From: an uncultured Chlamydiae bacterium
Lineage (GTDB): Bacteria; Chlamydiota; Chlamydiia; Chlamydiales; Rhabdochlamydiaceae
NCBI GenBank assembly: GCA_945957075.1
Contig: CAMFJP010000011.1
Span: 1 to 16,895, forward strand
Reading direction: 5' to 3'
Length of the DNA stretch: 16,895 bases
This document shows positions 7,201-14,034 of the stretch, piece by piece. Both the position numbers and the translations under genes were made by a program. Under the pieces are notes generated by a model. It had not been told where the DNA came from. It worked only from the letters and a program-made list of their open reading frames with translations, and searched no databases. Each line of letters opens with the position of its first letter. The first letter of the stretch is position 1.

Positions 7201-7733
7201 AGCTGCGGTAACTGCATCTGCCGGCGCATCTCTTTAACAAGTCCTTGCAAATGACTACGAATTACAGATCCTTCTGAAGGATGATTTACGACAAATGTAA
7301 CCTCGGCGACAAAAAATCGACTAAAAGAAAACTGCGGCAAAAAAAACTGCAGCTGACGAAATGCTAAAGTAAATAACTGCCCTTTAGGATAGAGGTAGTT
7401 TTTAATCCACTTTAAAAAAAAACTCTCTTCTAAAAATGCGCCAGAAAGGCGTGAAAAAATAAAAAGAGAAAAGCTTCCAAGCTCCGCTTCTTCCCCCTCG
7501 GTTGCGACGATGGGCAGCTGAGTTTCCAGCCAAGAACCAAAAGCCTGCTCCGTATCAAAAACAGGGGGCTTAACAAGAGCTTTACTTAAAATTTCATTAA
7601 TCCCCTGAACTTGAGGTCCAATCTTTTCTAAAATTGCCGGCTGGGAAAATGGAGGCAACGGCTCCACAAAAGGCGTTAACTGCGAAGCCAAAGGACTCGG
7701 AAAAGAAAATCTAACTGGAAGACCCACTACCAC
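4239..7733 (-). CDS. Large fusion protein: uncharacterised ~650-residue N-terminus plus OppA/SBP_bac_5 oligopeptide-binding domain
   Basis: 1164 residues from GTG at 7733; no ATG lies nearby in frame. Residues about 652-1150 form a complete family 5 solute-binding domain: VLRLSLPLLPVSLDP, LYDGLMRIDKNG, YKFLLRDALWSNGTKITAYDFAYTWKKIL (the 'F.LR....WsDG.p.ta.Dv.ys...' signature, 714-742), YVCSGPF, YYWDH, and KVRKALAYAIDR. Residues 1-650 match nothing I recognise. They are soluble, mixed alpha/beta, and contain a conspicuous ALGGVRDYNGGLISEQEK (495-512). OppA proteins are usually about 540 residues with an N-terminal signal or lipobox; this one has neither, so it is unlikely to sit in the periplasm by the Sec route. 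SgrR regulators also carry a cytoplasmic SBP_bac_5 domain, but behind a winged helix that is not evident here. Its start is 55 nt after the pseudouridine synthase gene. It overlaps the SH2-like gene by 20 nt. Confidence 0.75.
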   Translation of the reverse strand: MVVGLPVRFSFPSPLASQLTPFVEPLPPFSQPAILEKIGPQVQGINEILSKALVKPPVFDTEQAFGSWLETQLPIVATEGEEAELGSFSLFIFSRLSGAFLEESFFLKWIKNYLYPKGQLFTLAFRQLQFFLPQFSFSRFFVAEVTFVVNHPSEGSVIRSHLQGLVKEMRRQMQLPQLAAHMPSIPSHEDAEPIRDILLQVMQRWPHRLETGILKEFYRFLIVTEKTFRLHRSPKHLVRLMCSHYFMHKEVMQLARFAPHISHIRVRIVQTKLTFAFGSSLCLGLIVAAALPDPHDCLEDTHLVLAVQQFCPHVRAVHGSFYSREEGTTRLLYLELEKREGTPFSFQEIHLLKMQLENELRKRVERRSSVLFKARNEEEVMKNILRLKQELRYVSDIPQVMIFLEEQTSTSLVFTVLLARIVKKDTLPIGDYFAALGVQYVPDWTRRLGTLRGKYPQEAHVFRLKIDKESSFLMKDSSVNFYRARRHVLKILTKALGGVRDYNGGLISEQEKMLSELRRQFADVDEDNLDFLDTFFFSLTPVESQFTLSLSSLARLFEVFLDTLKETLPAQYGYVLKVCDEHPHLFLSIRTEIPGFQEGISIDPAVTVSTVVNAQGVCSLNLIYKELDTEKRRAFLSSVQEALRVWNKNHQNAQVLRLSLPLLPVSLDPRVEVGDAFEEMLRMLYDGLMRIDKNGAPVCAIACAVYISEDLKTYKFLLRDALWSNGTKITAYDFAYTWKKILSPNFKTPFVHLFYCIKNAEAAKEGTCCIDQIGVYAKDARTLVVELEHPAPHFLELTAHSLFAPVNHIVDQMHPNWPTQRGLSYVCSGPFCLADTVSSGYKLVKNPYYWDHTNVRLDEILISKAPVASAFEMFQHNKVDWVGRPMTPAWGAHFIKKYDNRKRQCFSNSTYWSVCNVTRFPFHHPKVRKALAYAIDRKKIIDTLAYEGVPAGTPVPLIHSQHPGCTLEDGQPEAAERLFYEALQELGIERRHFPIFTFLHVDRELRTQVASLIQQQWRDVLGVQCVTEAHTWPSLFSKLLSGDYQIAALSWSALINDPIYTLAPFAHTKNPMNFARWDDVLFRKILYSAFSERDEVKRYYHFGRAERILIDELPVIPLFHDMESYAKKEHLHGVYMSSLGRLDFKYAYISKNPLKEDCHEQPTS
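4265..4270 (-). promoter_or_regulatory. Strong Shine-Dalgarno (AGGAGG) of the SH2-like gene
   Basis: AGGAGG lies 6 bases ahead of the ATG at 4258 and inside the coding sequence of the upstream 1164-residue gene. It fixes the start of the 94-residue protein and indicates translational coupling and efficient expression. Confidence 0.75.
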
Positions 7734-7788
7734 TCTCGCTCATAAATATTTTATGGCACCGGATGGTATGTTTTATAGGGTAAAAAAA

Positions 7789-8661
7789 TCAACAATATTT
7801 TTTTTGCATTGTATTAAGAAAAGGCTGCATGTCGCAACGCTCCACAGGCGCTATAATCTGTAGATTTTTTTGTGTTACGGGGTGAGACATACTAATACTC
7901 TCTGCATGTAAAAGGTGTCTTTCTAGAGAGCCTGGATAAGAAAATGTTCTGCTATACTGATAATCACCAAGAATTGGATGTCCTATTGCATGGAGCTGAA
8001 CACGGAGCTGATGCATACGGCCAGTCACAGGACGACAAAGAAGCACTGTAGCGTTTTGAAACACTTTCACGCGTTTCCAATGCGTTAAAGCATACAACCC
8101 CTCTTTCTTAGAAGAAATTCCCCATATAGTCTGTCCCTGATAATGGCGCCGTTTTACCAAATAATCTTCCATTTTACCACTAGGAGCTGAGACTTTACCG
8201 TCTACAACGGCAAGATACGATTTTTGCACCTCCCTCTGACGAAATTGCCTACACAGGATTTCATACACGCTAGAGGATTTGGCAAAAACAAGAGCTCCAG
8301 AGGTATCCTTATCAAGTCTATGCACAAGTATGCACGCTTTAAAAGAAAAGGAGCGCGCATCGCTAATAACACCAGCTGGCTTGTTGCAAATAAGCATATG
8401 TTCATCATCATACAGAATGGTTGGTTCCAAGATCTTTGGCTTCTGTACGGGATCTAAACGTAGCTCTACCTTATCCCCCTCCTTTAATGGATGCGTGGAA
8501 AAATATTCCACAACTCCATTGACTCTGCAAAGACGTGCATCAATTGCCCTTTTGATTCCCTTTGTAGAAACGGCCCCTCCAACATAATGGGACAAAAAAG
8601 ACAAAAGGCGCGCGCCCCTATGCTCTTTGGTCACGCGCGCTACAATCAAAGAATTATTCAC
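7789..8661 (-). CDS. RluA/RluD-family pseudouridine synthase
   Basis: 290 residues. It isomerises uridine to pseudouridine in rRNA or tRNA. An N-terminal S4 RNA-binding domain (about residues 13-70, with GIKRAIDARLCRVNG) precedes the catalytic domain. That domain has LYDDEHMLICNKPAGV (83-98), the signature HRLDKDTSG (114-122, catalytic Asp117), QKSYLAVVDG, RPVTGRMHQLRVQLHAIGHPILGD (210-233) and a C-terminal LLHA. The segment between KPAGV and HRLDKDTSG is only about 15 residues, shorter than in RluD, where a GTL.NAL segment intervenes. The exact target (RluA-, RluC- or RluD-type position) is therefore open. The start is GTG at 8661, overlapping the pepA stop in a 4-nt GTGA, a classic coupling arrangement. 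It sits in the ssb-pepA cluster. Confidence 0.88.
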   Translation of the reverse strand: MNNSLIVARVTKEHRGARLLSFLSHYVGGAVSTKGIKRAIDARLCRVNGVVEYFSTHPLKEGDKVELRLDPVQKPKILEPTILYDDEHMLICNKPAGVISDARSFSFKACILVHRLDKDTSGALVFAKSSSVYEILCRQFRQREVQKSYLAVVDGKVSAPSGKMEDYLVKRRHYQGQTIWGISSKKEGLYALTHWKRVKVFQNATVLLCRPVTGRMHQLRVQLHAIGHPILGDYQYSRTFSYPGSLERHLLHAESISMSHPVTQKNLQIIAPVERCDMQPFLNTMQKKYC

Positions 8662-10130
8662 AATTTCCCACTTTGGTTAGACTGCAAGAAATCAACCAAA
8701 AGACGCACTCCAAAACCTGTCGCATGCGTTGGGTAATACGGGCCAAGCTCCGAAAGGTATGCACTGCCAGCAATATCCAGGTGCGCCCATGGCGTTTTTC
8801 CAACAAATTCCTCTAAAAACAGAGCGGCTGTAATAGAGGTCGCCTTTCTACCACCAGAATTTTTTATATCAGCTATAGAAGAGCATAAGAGCTGTTTATA
8901 CTCAGGATATAAAGGAAGACGCCATATCCTCTCTCCAGACCGCATACTTGCCTCTATAAGCTTTTCGGCAAGGTGATCATTGTTAGAAAATAGTCCAGCT
9001 GTCTCCTCTCCCAATGCAATTACAATTCCTCCAGTTAGCGTTGCAAGATCAATAATGTGATCTGGCTTAAACGTTTTTACAAGGTAGGCAAGCGTGTCGG
9101 CAAGGACTAGGCGCCCTTCTGCATCGGTATTAGAAATTTCTACAGTTTTTCCTGTATAGCTTTTATAGACATCGCCTGGTTTGTAACTATGAGGCCCAAT
9201 TGCATTCTCTGTGGCCACAAGAGCGCCAATAAGATTCACTTTAAGGCCAAGCGTAGCTGCAGCCTGAATTACAGAAAGCACAACTGCCGCGCCGGCCATA
9301 TCGCACTTCATAGTCTCCATACTACCTGTTGGCTTTAGGTTAAGCCCCCCTGTATCGTAAGTAATCCCTTTACCCACAATAGCAATACGGCGGTTCGAAT
9401 CTGGATCCCCTTGATATTCAAGAAAAGCAAGCGCTGGATCTGCAGCAGAACCTCGATTAACTGCAAGAATTAGCCCCATGTGCTCTTTTTCTATCGTCTT
9501 TTTATCCAAAATCGTTGTGGTAATAGAACTGTGCAGCCTCGCTAGGTCTAGAGCTTCCTGAACCAACCTACTTGGCGTTACATCATCTGCATTGCCATTT
9601 ACAAGATCACGGGCTTTACACACAGCTTGGATAACAGCTAATGTTCTTTGGCTTCTAGAGGCTACATCTTTTTCTTTTCCTATCCACTCTACATGAGCTA
9701 TTTTCACGGCTTTTTCTTGCTTAAATGCATCGAAGGTATAACTTGCAAGTCCAATCCCTTCACAAATCGCCTCAAGCCCATGCTCTTGCCCTGGAAGAAT
9801 AATCCCCATTGAAGTGCATTTTTTGCGCACTGCATACTTTGTTGCCCTGCCATATGCGCGTCTAAGGATCTCTAAAGAACAATGTTCCTTTTCTCCAAGT
9901 CCTAGTAAAAGAATACGTTTTTCTTTCGCGTCCTCATTGTGCGGATACACACACACAAGATCCTTTTCTTTGCCTAAAAAATCCCCTGAATCCAAAGCCA
10001 ACTTAAAAGTGTTCTCTAGCGTATGAAAAGAGGCAGCAGGAATGGCCTGTGTATCTTTATGCCAAAAAGGAAGTATCAAAAGATCAACACATGTTCGCTT
10101 CTCAACACCTTCTACGTGAGTAAATTTCAT
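8658..10130 (-). CDS. pepA: Leucyl aminopeptidase (M17 family, PepA)
   Basis: 490 residues, ATG at 10130 with AAGAGAA about 8 bases upstream. A cytosolic, hexameric, two-metal aminopeptidase that releases N-terminal residues from peptides. Its C-terminal catalytic domain holds the expected ligands: GKGITYDTGGLNLKP (Lys254, Asp259, active-site Lys266), CDMAGAA (Asp277), and the M17 signature NTDAEGRL (334-341, with Asp336, Glu338 and catalytic Arg340). DLATLTGG and the closing PTHATGFGVR are also typical. The N-terminal macro-like domain (1-160) is more divergent, as usual. The length is normal for the family (about 500). It lies 25 nt downstream of ssb, an order also known from Chlamydia genomes, and overlaps the pseudouridine synthase gene by 4 nt. 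Some M17 proteins also bind DNA; nothing here addresses that. Confidence 0.93.
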   Translation of the reverse strand: MKFTHVEGVEKRTCVDLLILPFWHKDTQAIPAASFHTLENTFKLALDSGDFLGKEKDLVCVYPHNEDAKEKRILLLGLGEKEHCSLEILRRAYGRATKYAVRKKCTSMGIILPGQEHGLEAICEGIGLASYTFDAFKQEKAVKIAHVEWIGKEKDVASRSQRTLAVIQAVCKARDLVNGNADDVTPSRLVQEALDLARLHSSITTTILDKKTIEKEHMGLILAVNRGSAADPALAFLEYQGDPDSNRRIAIVGKGITYDTGGLNLKPTGSMETMKCDMAGAAVVLSVIQAAATLGLKVNLIGALVATENAIGPHSYKPGDVYKSYTGKTVEISNTDAEGRLVLADTLAYLVKTFKPDHIIDLATLTGGIVIALGEETAGLFSNNDHLAEKLIEASMRSGERIWRLPLYPEYKQLLCSSIADIKNSGGRKATSITAALFLEEFVGKTPWAHLDIAGSAYLSELGPYYPTHATGFGVRLLVDFLQSNQSGKL

Positions 10131-10155
10131 AAAAAAGTTCTCTTGTTAAGATCTA

Positions 10156-10596
10156 TTAGAAAGGAATTTCATCATCAGAGAAGTCTACATCTTTTCCCTG
10201 CCCTACAGCAACTGCAGGTTCCATCGAAGCGTATGATGATTCTTGCGGAGAATGCTCTTTACGCTCACTATCCGTTCTTCCAAATGGGCTAAACTGCAAA
10301 TCAGAAGCTGTTAGGTTCATGGAAACTTGAGATTTACCATCGCGATCTGTAAAAATTTCTGGTTTGCTCATCTCCCCAATCACCATGACAGAGCTGCCCT
10401 TTTTCAAGTAAGAGATAATTTTATCCAAATGCTCTCCCCATACAGTAACACGCCACCATATCGTTGTATCTTCTTTATCTTTACTACCCCGACGCGCTTT
10501 TGCAGCAACGCGCAGTGTTGTCACTTTTTGTCCAGAAGAGGTAAAACGGACTTCGGGGTCTGCTCCCAAATGCCCTCCAATAATTGTCTGATTCAT
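10156..10596 (-). CDS. ssb: Single-stranded DNA-binding protein (SSB)
   Basis: 146 residues. It coats ssDNA during replication, recombination and repair and recruits partners through its C-terminal tip. The OB fold runs over about residues 1-105: MNQTIIGGHLGADPEVRF, TLRVAAKA, TIWWRVTVWGEHLDKIISYLKKGSSVMVIGE and LTASDLQF. A linker rich in Ser, Gln and Glu follows, then the acidic tail DFSDDEIPF (138-146), a near-perfect SSB partner-binding tip. The start at 10596 was chosen over an ATG 42 bases upstream because it begins at the conserved OB strand and has AAGGAG 6 bases ahead. It is the first gene of the minus-strand cluster and diverges from the 578-residue hypothetical gene. Confidence 0.93.
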   Translation of the reverse strand: MNQTIIGGHLGADPEVRFTSSGQKVTTLRVAAKARRGSKDKEDTTIWWRVTVWGEHLDKIISYLKKGSSVMVIGEMSKPEIFTDRDGKSQVSMNLTASDLQFSPFGRTDSERKEHSPQESSYASMEPAVAVGQGKDVDFSDDEIPF

Positions 10597-10602
10597 ACTC
10601 GT

Positions 10603-10608
10603 CTCCTT
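10603..10608 (-). promoter_or_regulatory. Shine-Dalgarno AAGGAG of ssb
   Basis: AAGGAG lies 6 bases upstream of the ATG at 10596. It supports the 146-residue start over the longer reading that begins at 10638. Confidence 0.7.
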
Positions 10609-10636
10609 GCAGTTTTTTGTAACTAGGCAGACTGTC

Positions 10637-10665
10637 ATACTTACAGAAAAAGTTCATTTTATCAA
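10637..10665 (-). promoter_or_regulatory. Tentative ssb operon promoter
   Basis: On the minus strand TTGATA (10665-10660) and AAGTAT (10642-10637) are 17 bases apart, about 40 bases before the ssb ATG. The -35 has one mismatch to consensus and the -10 is weak. It lies in the 138-bp divergent intergenic region, where a promoter on each strand is expected. Confidence 0.25.
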
Positions 10666-10671
10666 GAAAAT

Positions 10672-10720
10672 TTGACAAATAAAAACAAGTTATTGTACAC
10701 ACAAAATTCCTGTATATTAT
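10672..10720 (+). promoter_or_regulatory. Tentative promoter region of the 578-residue hypothetical gene
   Basis: A consensus TTGACA (10672-10677) and a TATTAT hexamer (10715-10720) both lie upstream of the ATG at 10735, but 37 bases separate them, so they cannot pair. TTGACA pairs only with poor hexamers near 10694, and TATTAT has only a poor -35 near 10693. A promoter is expected in this divergent region; its exact boxes are unresolved. Confidence 0.2.
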
Positions 10721-10734
10721 TGGTGCATTTTGTC

Positions 10735-12471
10735 ATGAGAAAAACATCATCTTTGTTTTCCTATAAAAGAAATACCTACACACACTCTGAAGATGATTTT
10801 CTTTTTTCTCTAGACACATCACCCGATTTTCACGACCCCCTATCTGAACTAAATATCTTCCTATCAAACGAAATTAAACAAGTCATGAGACATTGTGGCC
10901 ATCCAAAAAAATGGTCTCCTGCTCTAGAACAAGAACTTGTTACAAAAATAGCTCCCCGTTTCCAAAACAAATTCCCTCAATACCGCCTTGGCATCTCTGC
11001 CCTAAAAAAAACATGGGAAAAATTTAATTACTATGCCTTACAAGTTCAAGAACAAAAAAACGCCATTTCTCAAAATGGAAAGTTAAATATTCATTTTCTA
11101 ATCAAAGAGCATATAAAAAACTCCTGCATTCGCTCCCATACATCCTCTCTTCCGCCCTATCACCAAACACATCAAATCGCGATCAAAATCAGTGAATGTA
11201 TCGCAATTATTGATGGAGTACGCCCAGATATCTCATTTTTATCAAAAACCATATGGGGCGTGCATCGAAACCTTCTTACGACCTCTTATTACGGAAAAAG
11301 CCCCTATGAAAATTACGATAAAATCGACCAACTCATCATCAAAACACTCCTAGATATCACAGCAAAAGAGCCCTATCTTAGCCAACAAGACATCGAACAT
11401 AGAATTAAAGAACACCTCTTTGCTTTGCGCACCCTACCCTCTTTTTCCTCTTTGGACACGATCACATGCAATATTTCAGCCCTCCTCGCACATAAACTAT
11501 ACCCAAGCTCACTTCTACACATGCGTTTTTCAAGTGAAGATAAAATAGCCATTCAACGCTTTATTCAAAGACAAATCGAGCTATGCAAATTATCCATACC
11601 ATCTTTAACTTATCCACAAGTTGTAAGAAGAGTGATTGCTCTATATCATCTAGCCTCCCATTTACCACGTGATATTGATGAATCTATTTTACGCCTTGCT
11701 ATCCAATCCATTTATCCCAATCAATCCCAAGACAGACCCATACTACCTCAATCTATCTACGCATTTATTGCAGCGGAAAGCGCGCTAATGAAAACAGAAA
11801 ATCTTTGTGCCTCTGTAGAACATGTTGTCTCTTCGATTTCTTCTGCGTATCTAGAAACAAAAAGCCTACCTCTTATTGAAAAATCAGAAGAAGATTTACT
11901 TGAAATCCTGATCTGGAAAATTTTAGACGAAAAGGAAAATTTTCTAGAAACATTGCCTTACCAAATTGGAAAAAAAATGGAAGAGGAAATAGGATCTGCT
12001 CTCATAGACAATCCATCTAGAGATTTTGCAAGCATTGTATATGCAGCCTCTCAATTTTTCAAAAAAACACGAGAGCTTACCTCTAAAAATTGGAATGAAA
12101 TAGAACAAAAAATTCATCACTGGTCTATCCAGTCTGATATGTCAAGCAAATGGCTGTCTATCGACACTAAAAGCCTACTTCTAACCCTTGTGCGCAAACG
12201 AAAATCCCAAGAAGAAATATGCCAAGAATACTTAAAGGCACACCCCCTACTTGCGTTTTATATCCCAGAGCTAATGGTGCGCATTACAACCCTGCTTAAA
12301 TATGTGTGGTACACAGAAAAAAACACCTACTGCGCATTTGACAAATTCATCCTATGGCACATAATGCATCTCCCCAAGGAAACCTCTATAAACAGCATAG
12401 AAACTCTATGCACAAAAATGCTACCTCTATTCCCCTTGGACAAAGATCACATCTTATCCCTTAAAATGTAA
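10735..12471 (+). CDS. Hypothetical protein, 578 residues, helix-rich, function unknown
   Basis: I do not recognise a family. The ATG at 10735 (MRKTSSLFSYKRN...) was chosen; an in-frame TTG at 10672 would add 21 hydrophobic residues but coincides with a consensus -35 TTGACA. The protein is long, soluble and predominantly helical. It has no signal peptide, membrane segment, Walker motif or metal cluster, and an even spread of Ile, Leu, Lys and Glu. The N-terminal 25 residues are Ser/Thr/Lys/Tyr-rich and would suit a type III secretion signal, but that is weak evidence. The reading frame is uninterrupted over 1.7 kb and the third-position bias resembles neighbouring genes, so it is a real gene. 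The zwf ATG follows after 21 nt, suggesting it leads the pentose-phosphate operon. Whether its function is linked to that pathway cannot be said. Confidence 0.7.
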   Translation: MRKTSSLFSYKRNTYTHSEDDFLFSLDTSPDFHDPLSELNIFLSNEIKQVMRHCGHPKKWSPALEQELVTKIAPRFQNKFPQYRLGISALKKTWEKFNYYALQVQEQKNAISQNGKLNIHFLIKEHIKNSCIRSHTSSLPPYHQTHQIAIKISECIAIIDGVRPDISFLSKTIWGVHRNLLTTSYYGKSPYENYDKIDQLIIKTLLDITAKEPYLSQQDIEHRIKEHLFALRTLPSFSSLDTITCNISALLAHKLYPSSLLHMRFSSEDKIAIQRFIQRQIELCKLSIPSLTYPQVVRRVIALYHLASHLPRDIDESILRLAIQSIYPNQSQDRPILPQSIYAFIAAESALMKTENLCASVEHVVSSISSAYLETKSLPLIEKSEEDLLEILIWKILDEKENFLETLPYQIGKKMEEEIGSALIDNPSRDFASIVYAASQFFKKTRELTSKNWNEIEQKIHHWSIQSDMSSKWLSIDTKSLLLTLVRKRKSQEEICQEYLKAHPLLAFYIPELMVRITTLLKYVWYTEKNTYCAFDKFILWHIMHLPKETSINSIETLCTKMLPLFPLDKDHILSLKM

Positions 12472-12492
12472 TACTGTGCTATAGTCAATGCA

Positions 12493-14034
12493 ATGACACT
12501 AAAAGAAAATAATCATCCTCTACAGGAACCTGGAATCTCCACAAGGTGCGCAGACCCCTGCATCGTCATCATTTTCGGTGCCACAGGCGATCTTACAGCC
12601 CGCAAGCTCATGCCAGCTCTTTATAACTTAACAAGAGAAGGGCAGCTTCCCGGACAGTTTGCCTGCGTTGGTTTTGCAAGAAGAGAAAAAACTCATGAAA
12701 CCTTTCGCAGCGAAATGCGTAAAGCAGTTGATTCCTTTTCTAGAATAAAACCCATTGATGACAGCATCTGGAGCAGCTTCCAAGAAAGAATTTTCTATCA
12801 TCAATCAGAATTTCATGAAGACGCAGGTTACGAGCGCCTACAAAAACAGTTAGCCGAAATTGATGCCAAATTAGGAACACGAGGCAACCGCGTTTTTTAT
12901 CTTTCGACTCAACCAAGTTTTTTCCCCACTATTTGCGAGAAGCTACATAAATACGGGCTAATCTACCCAACAAATAGTGAAAAATGGTCCAGGGTGATTA
13001 TAGAAAAACCTTTTGGTCATGACCTCCCCTCCGCACAAAAATTACAAAAAGAGCTCCTAAATTTCCTTCAAGAACGACAAATTTACAGAATAGACCACTA
13101 CCTAGGCAAAGAAACCGTACAAAATCTAATGGTATTTCGCTTTGCCAATTCCCTATTCGAATCCCAATGGAACAGTCGCTATATCGACCACGTACAAATC
13201 ACGGTTGCAGAAGATATCGGGATCGGCTCTAGAGGCGCGTTTTTTGAAGAGGCCGGCCTTCTTCGCGATATCATCCAAAATCACATGATGCAGCTACTGT
13301 GCCTTGTTGCTATGGAACCCCCAGTCAACCTATCTCCCGATGCGATTCACGGCGAAAAAGTCAAAGTATTACAAGCAATACGCCCTTTGCAACCAGGCGA
13401 ATGCTCCAGTTGCGCTGTACGAGGACAATATGGGCCTGGATACATTAACGGAGAGCCTGTTCCAGGCTACCGCAATGAAAACAATGTCGCTACGACATCT
13501 TCGGTTGAAACCTTTGCAGCGCTACGCCTCATGCTGGACAACTGGCGCTGGGATGGAGTGCCCTTTTACCTAAGGGCTGGAAAAAGACTTCCCAAACGCG
13601 CTTCTGAAATTGCCGTCACCTTTAAAGACCCCCCGCGCGTTTTATTTCAACTTCCTGGAAAAAAACATGAATCCAATGTCCTAGCCATTCGCATTCAGCC
13701 CGATGAAGGGTCCTCTTTAAAAATTAATGCTAAAGTACCAGGACCTAGCAGCCCCATTCAGCCTGTAAAAATGGATTTTAGATATGGCTCTTACTTCGGA
13801 TCCTCGCCACCAGAAGCCTACGAAAGACTTATCCTCGATTGCATCCTCGGTGACAACACTCTCTTTGCAAGAGAAGATGAAGTCATGCACTCTTGGCAGC
13901 TTTTGGATCCCGTTTTGGATTATTGGAAAAACAATCCCGCTGCAGACTTCCCCAACTATCCAGCCGGCAGCTGGGGCCCGAATTCCGCAGATGATATGCT
14001 TGCCAAAGATGGCAGAGCATGGAGACTAATCTAA
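12493..14034 (+). CDS. zwf: Glucose-6-phosphate 1-dehydrogenase
   Basis: 513 residues, ATG at 12493 without a clear Shine-Dalgarno sequence. It oxidises glucose-6-phosphate to 6-phosphogluconolactone with NADP+, the entry step of the oxidative pentose-phosphate pathway, in the cytosol. The dinucleotide fold begins with IIFGATGDLTARKL (26-39; the usual GASGDLA). EKPFG (171-175) and the active-site signature RIDHYLGKE (199-207) follow. QNHMMQLL (262-269) carries His264, corresponding to the catalytic His of the family, and FYLRAGKRL is in the C-terminal domain. Length is normal (about 490-510). Its stop overlaps the opcA start (TAATG), so the two are translationally coupled. zwf followed by the lactonase gene is also the chlamydial arrangement, there without an obvious third gene. 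Confidence 0.95.
   Translation: MTLKENNHPLQEPGISTRCADPCIVIIFGATGDLTARKLMPALYNLTREGQLPGQFACVGFARREKTHETFRSEMRKAVDSFSRIKPIDDSIWSSFQERIFYHQSEFHEDAGYERLQKQLAEIDAKLGTRGNRVFYLSTQPSFFPTICEKLHKYGLIYPTNSEKWSRVIIEKPFGHDLPSAQKLQKELLNFLQERQIYRIDHYLGKETVQNLMVFRFANSLFESQWNSRYIDHVQITVAEDIGIGSRGAFFEEAGLLRDIIQNHMMQLLCLVAMEPPVNLSPDAIHGEKVKVLQAIRPLQPGECSSCAVRGQYGPGYINGEPVPGYRNENNVATTSSVETFAALRLMLDNWRWDGVPFYLRAGKRLPKRASEIAVTFKDPPRVLFQLPGKKHESNVLAIRIQPDEGSSLKINAKVPGPSSPIQPVKMDFRYGSYFGSSPPEAYERLILDCILGDNTLFAREDEVMHSWQLLDPVLDYWKNNPAADFPNYPAGSWGPNSADDMLAKDGRAWRLI

Noticed and set aside
7734..7788. Possible internal promoter or terminator between the pseudouridine synthase gene and the fusion gene
   Set aside because: The 55-bp gap contains AT-rich words such as TATAAA but no paired boxes at proper spacing and no stable hairpin.
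8224..8587. Overlapping plus-strand frames of 77-102 codons
   Set aside because: They are antisense to the pseudouridine synthase gene, which has complete catalytic motifs; no independent evidence of coding.
10597..10638. Longer SSB beginning at 10638
   Set aside because: The added 14 residues precede the conserved OB-fold start, and a good AAGGAG lies immediately before the ATG at 10596.
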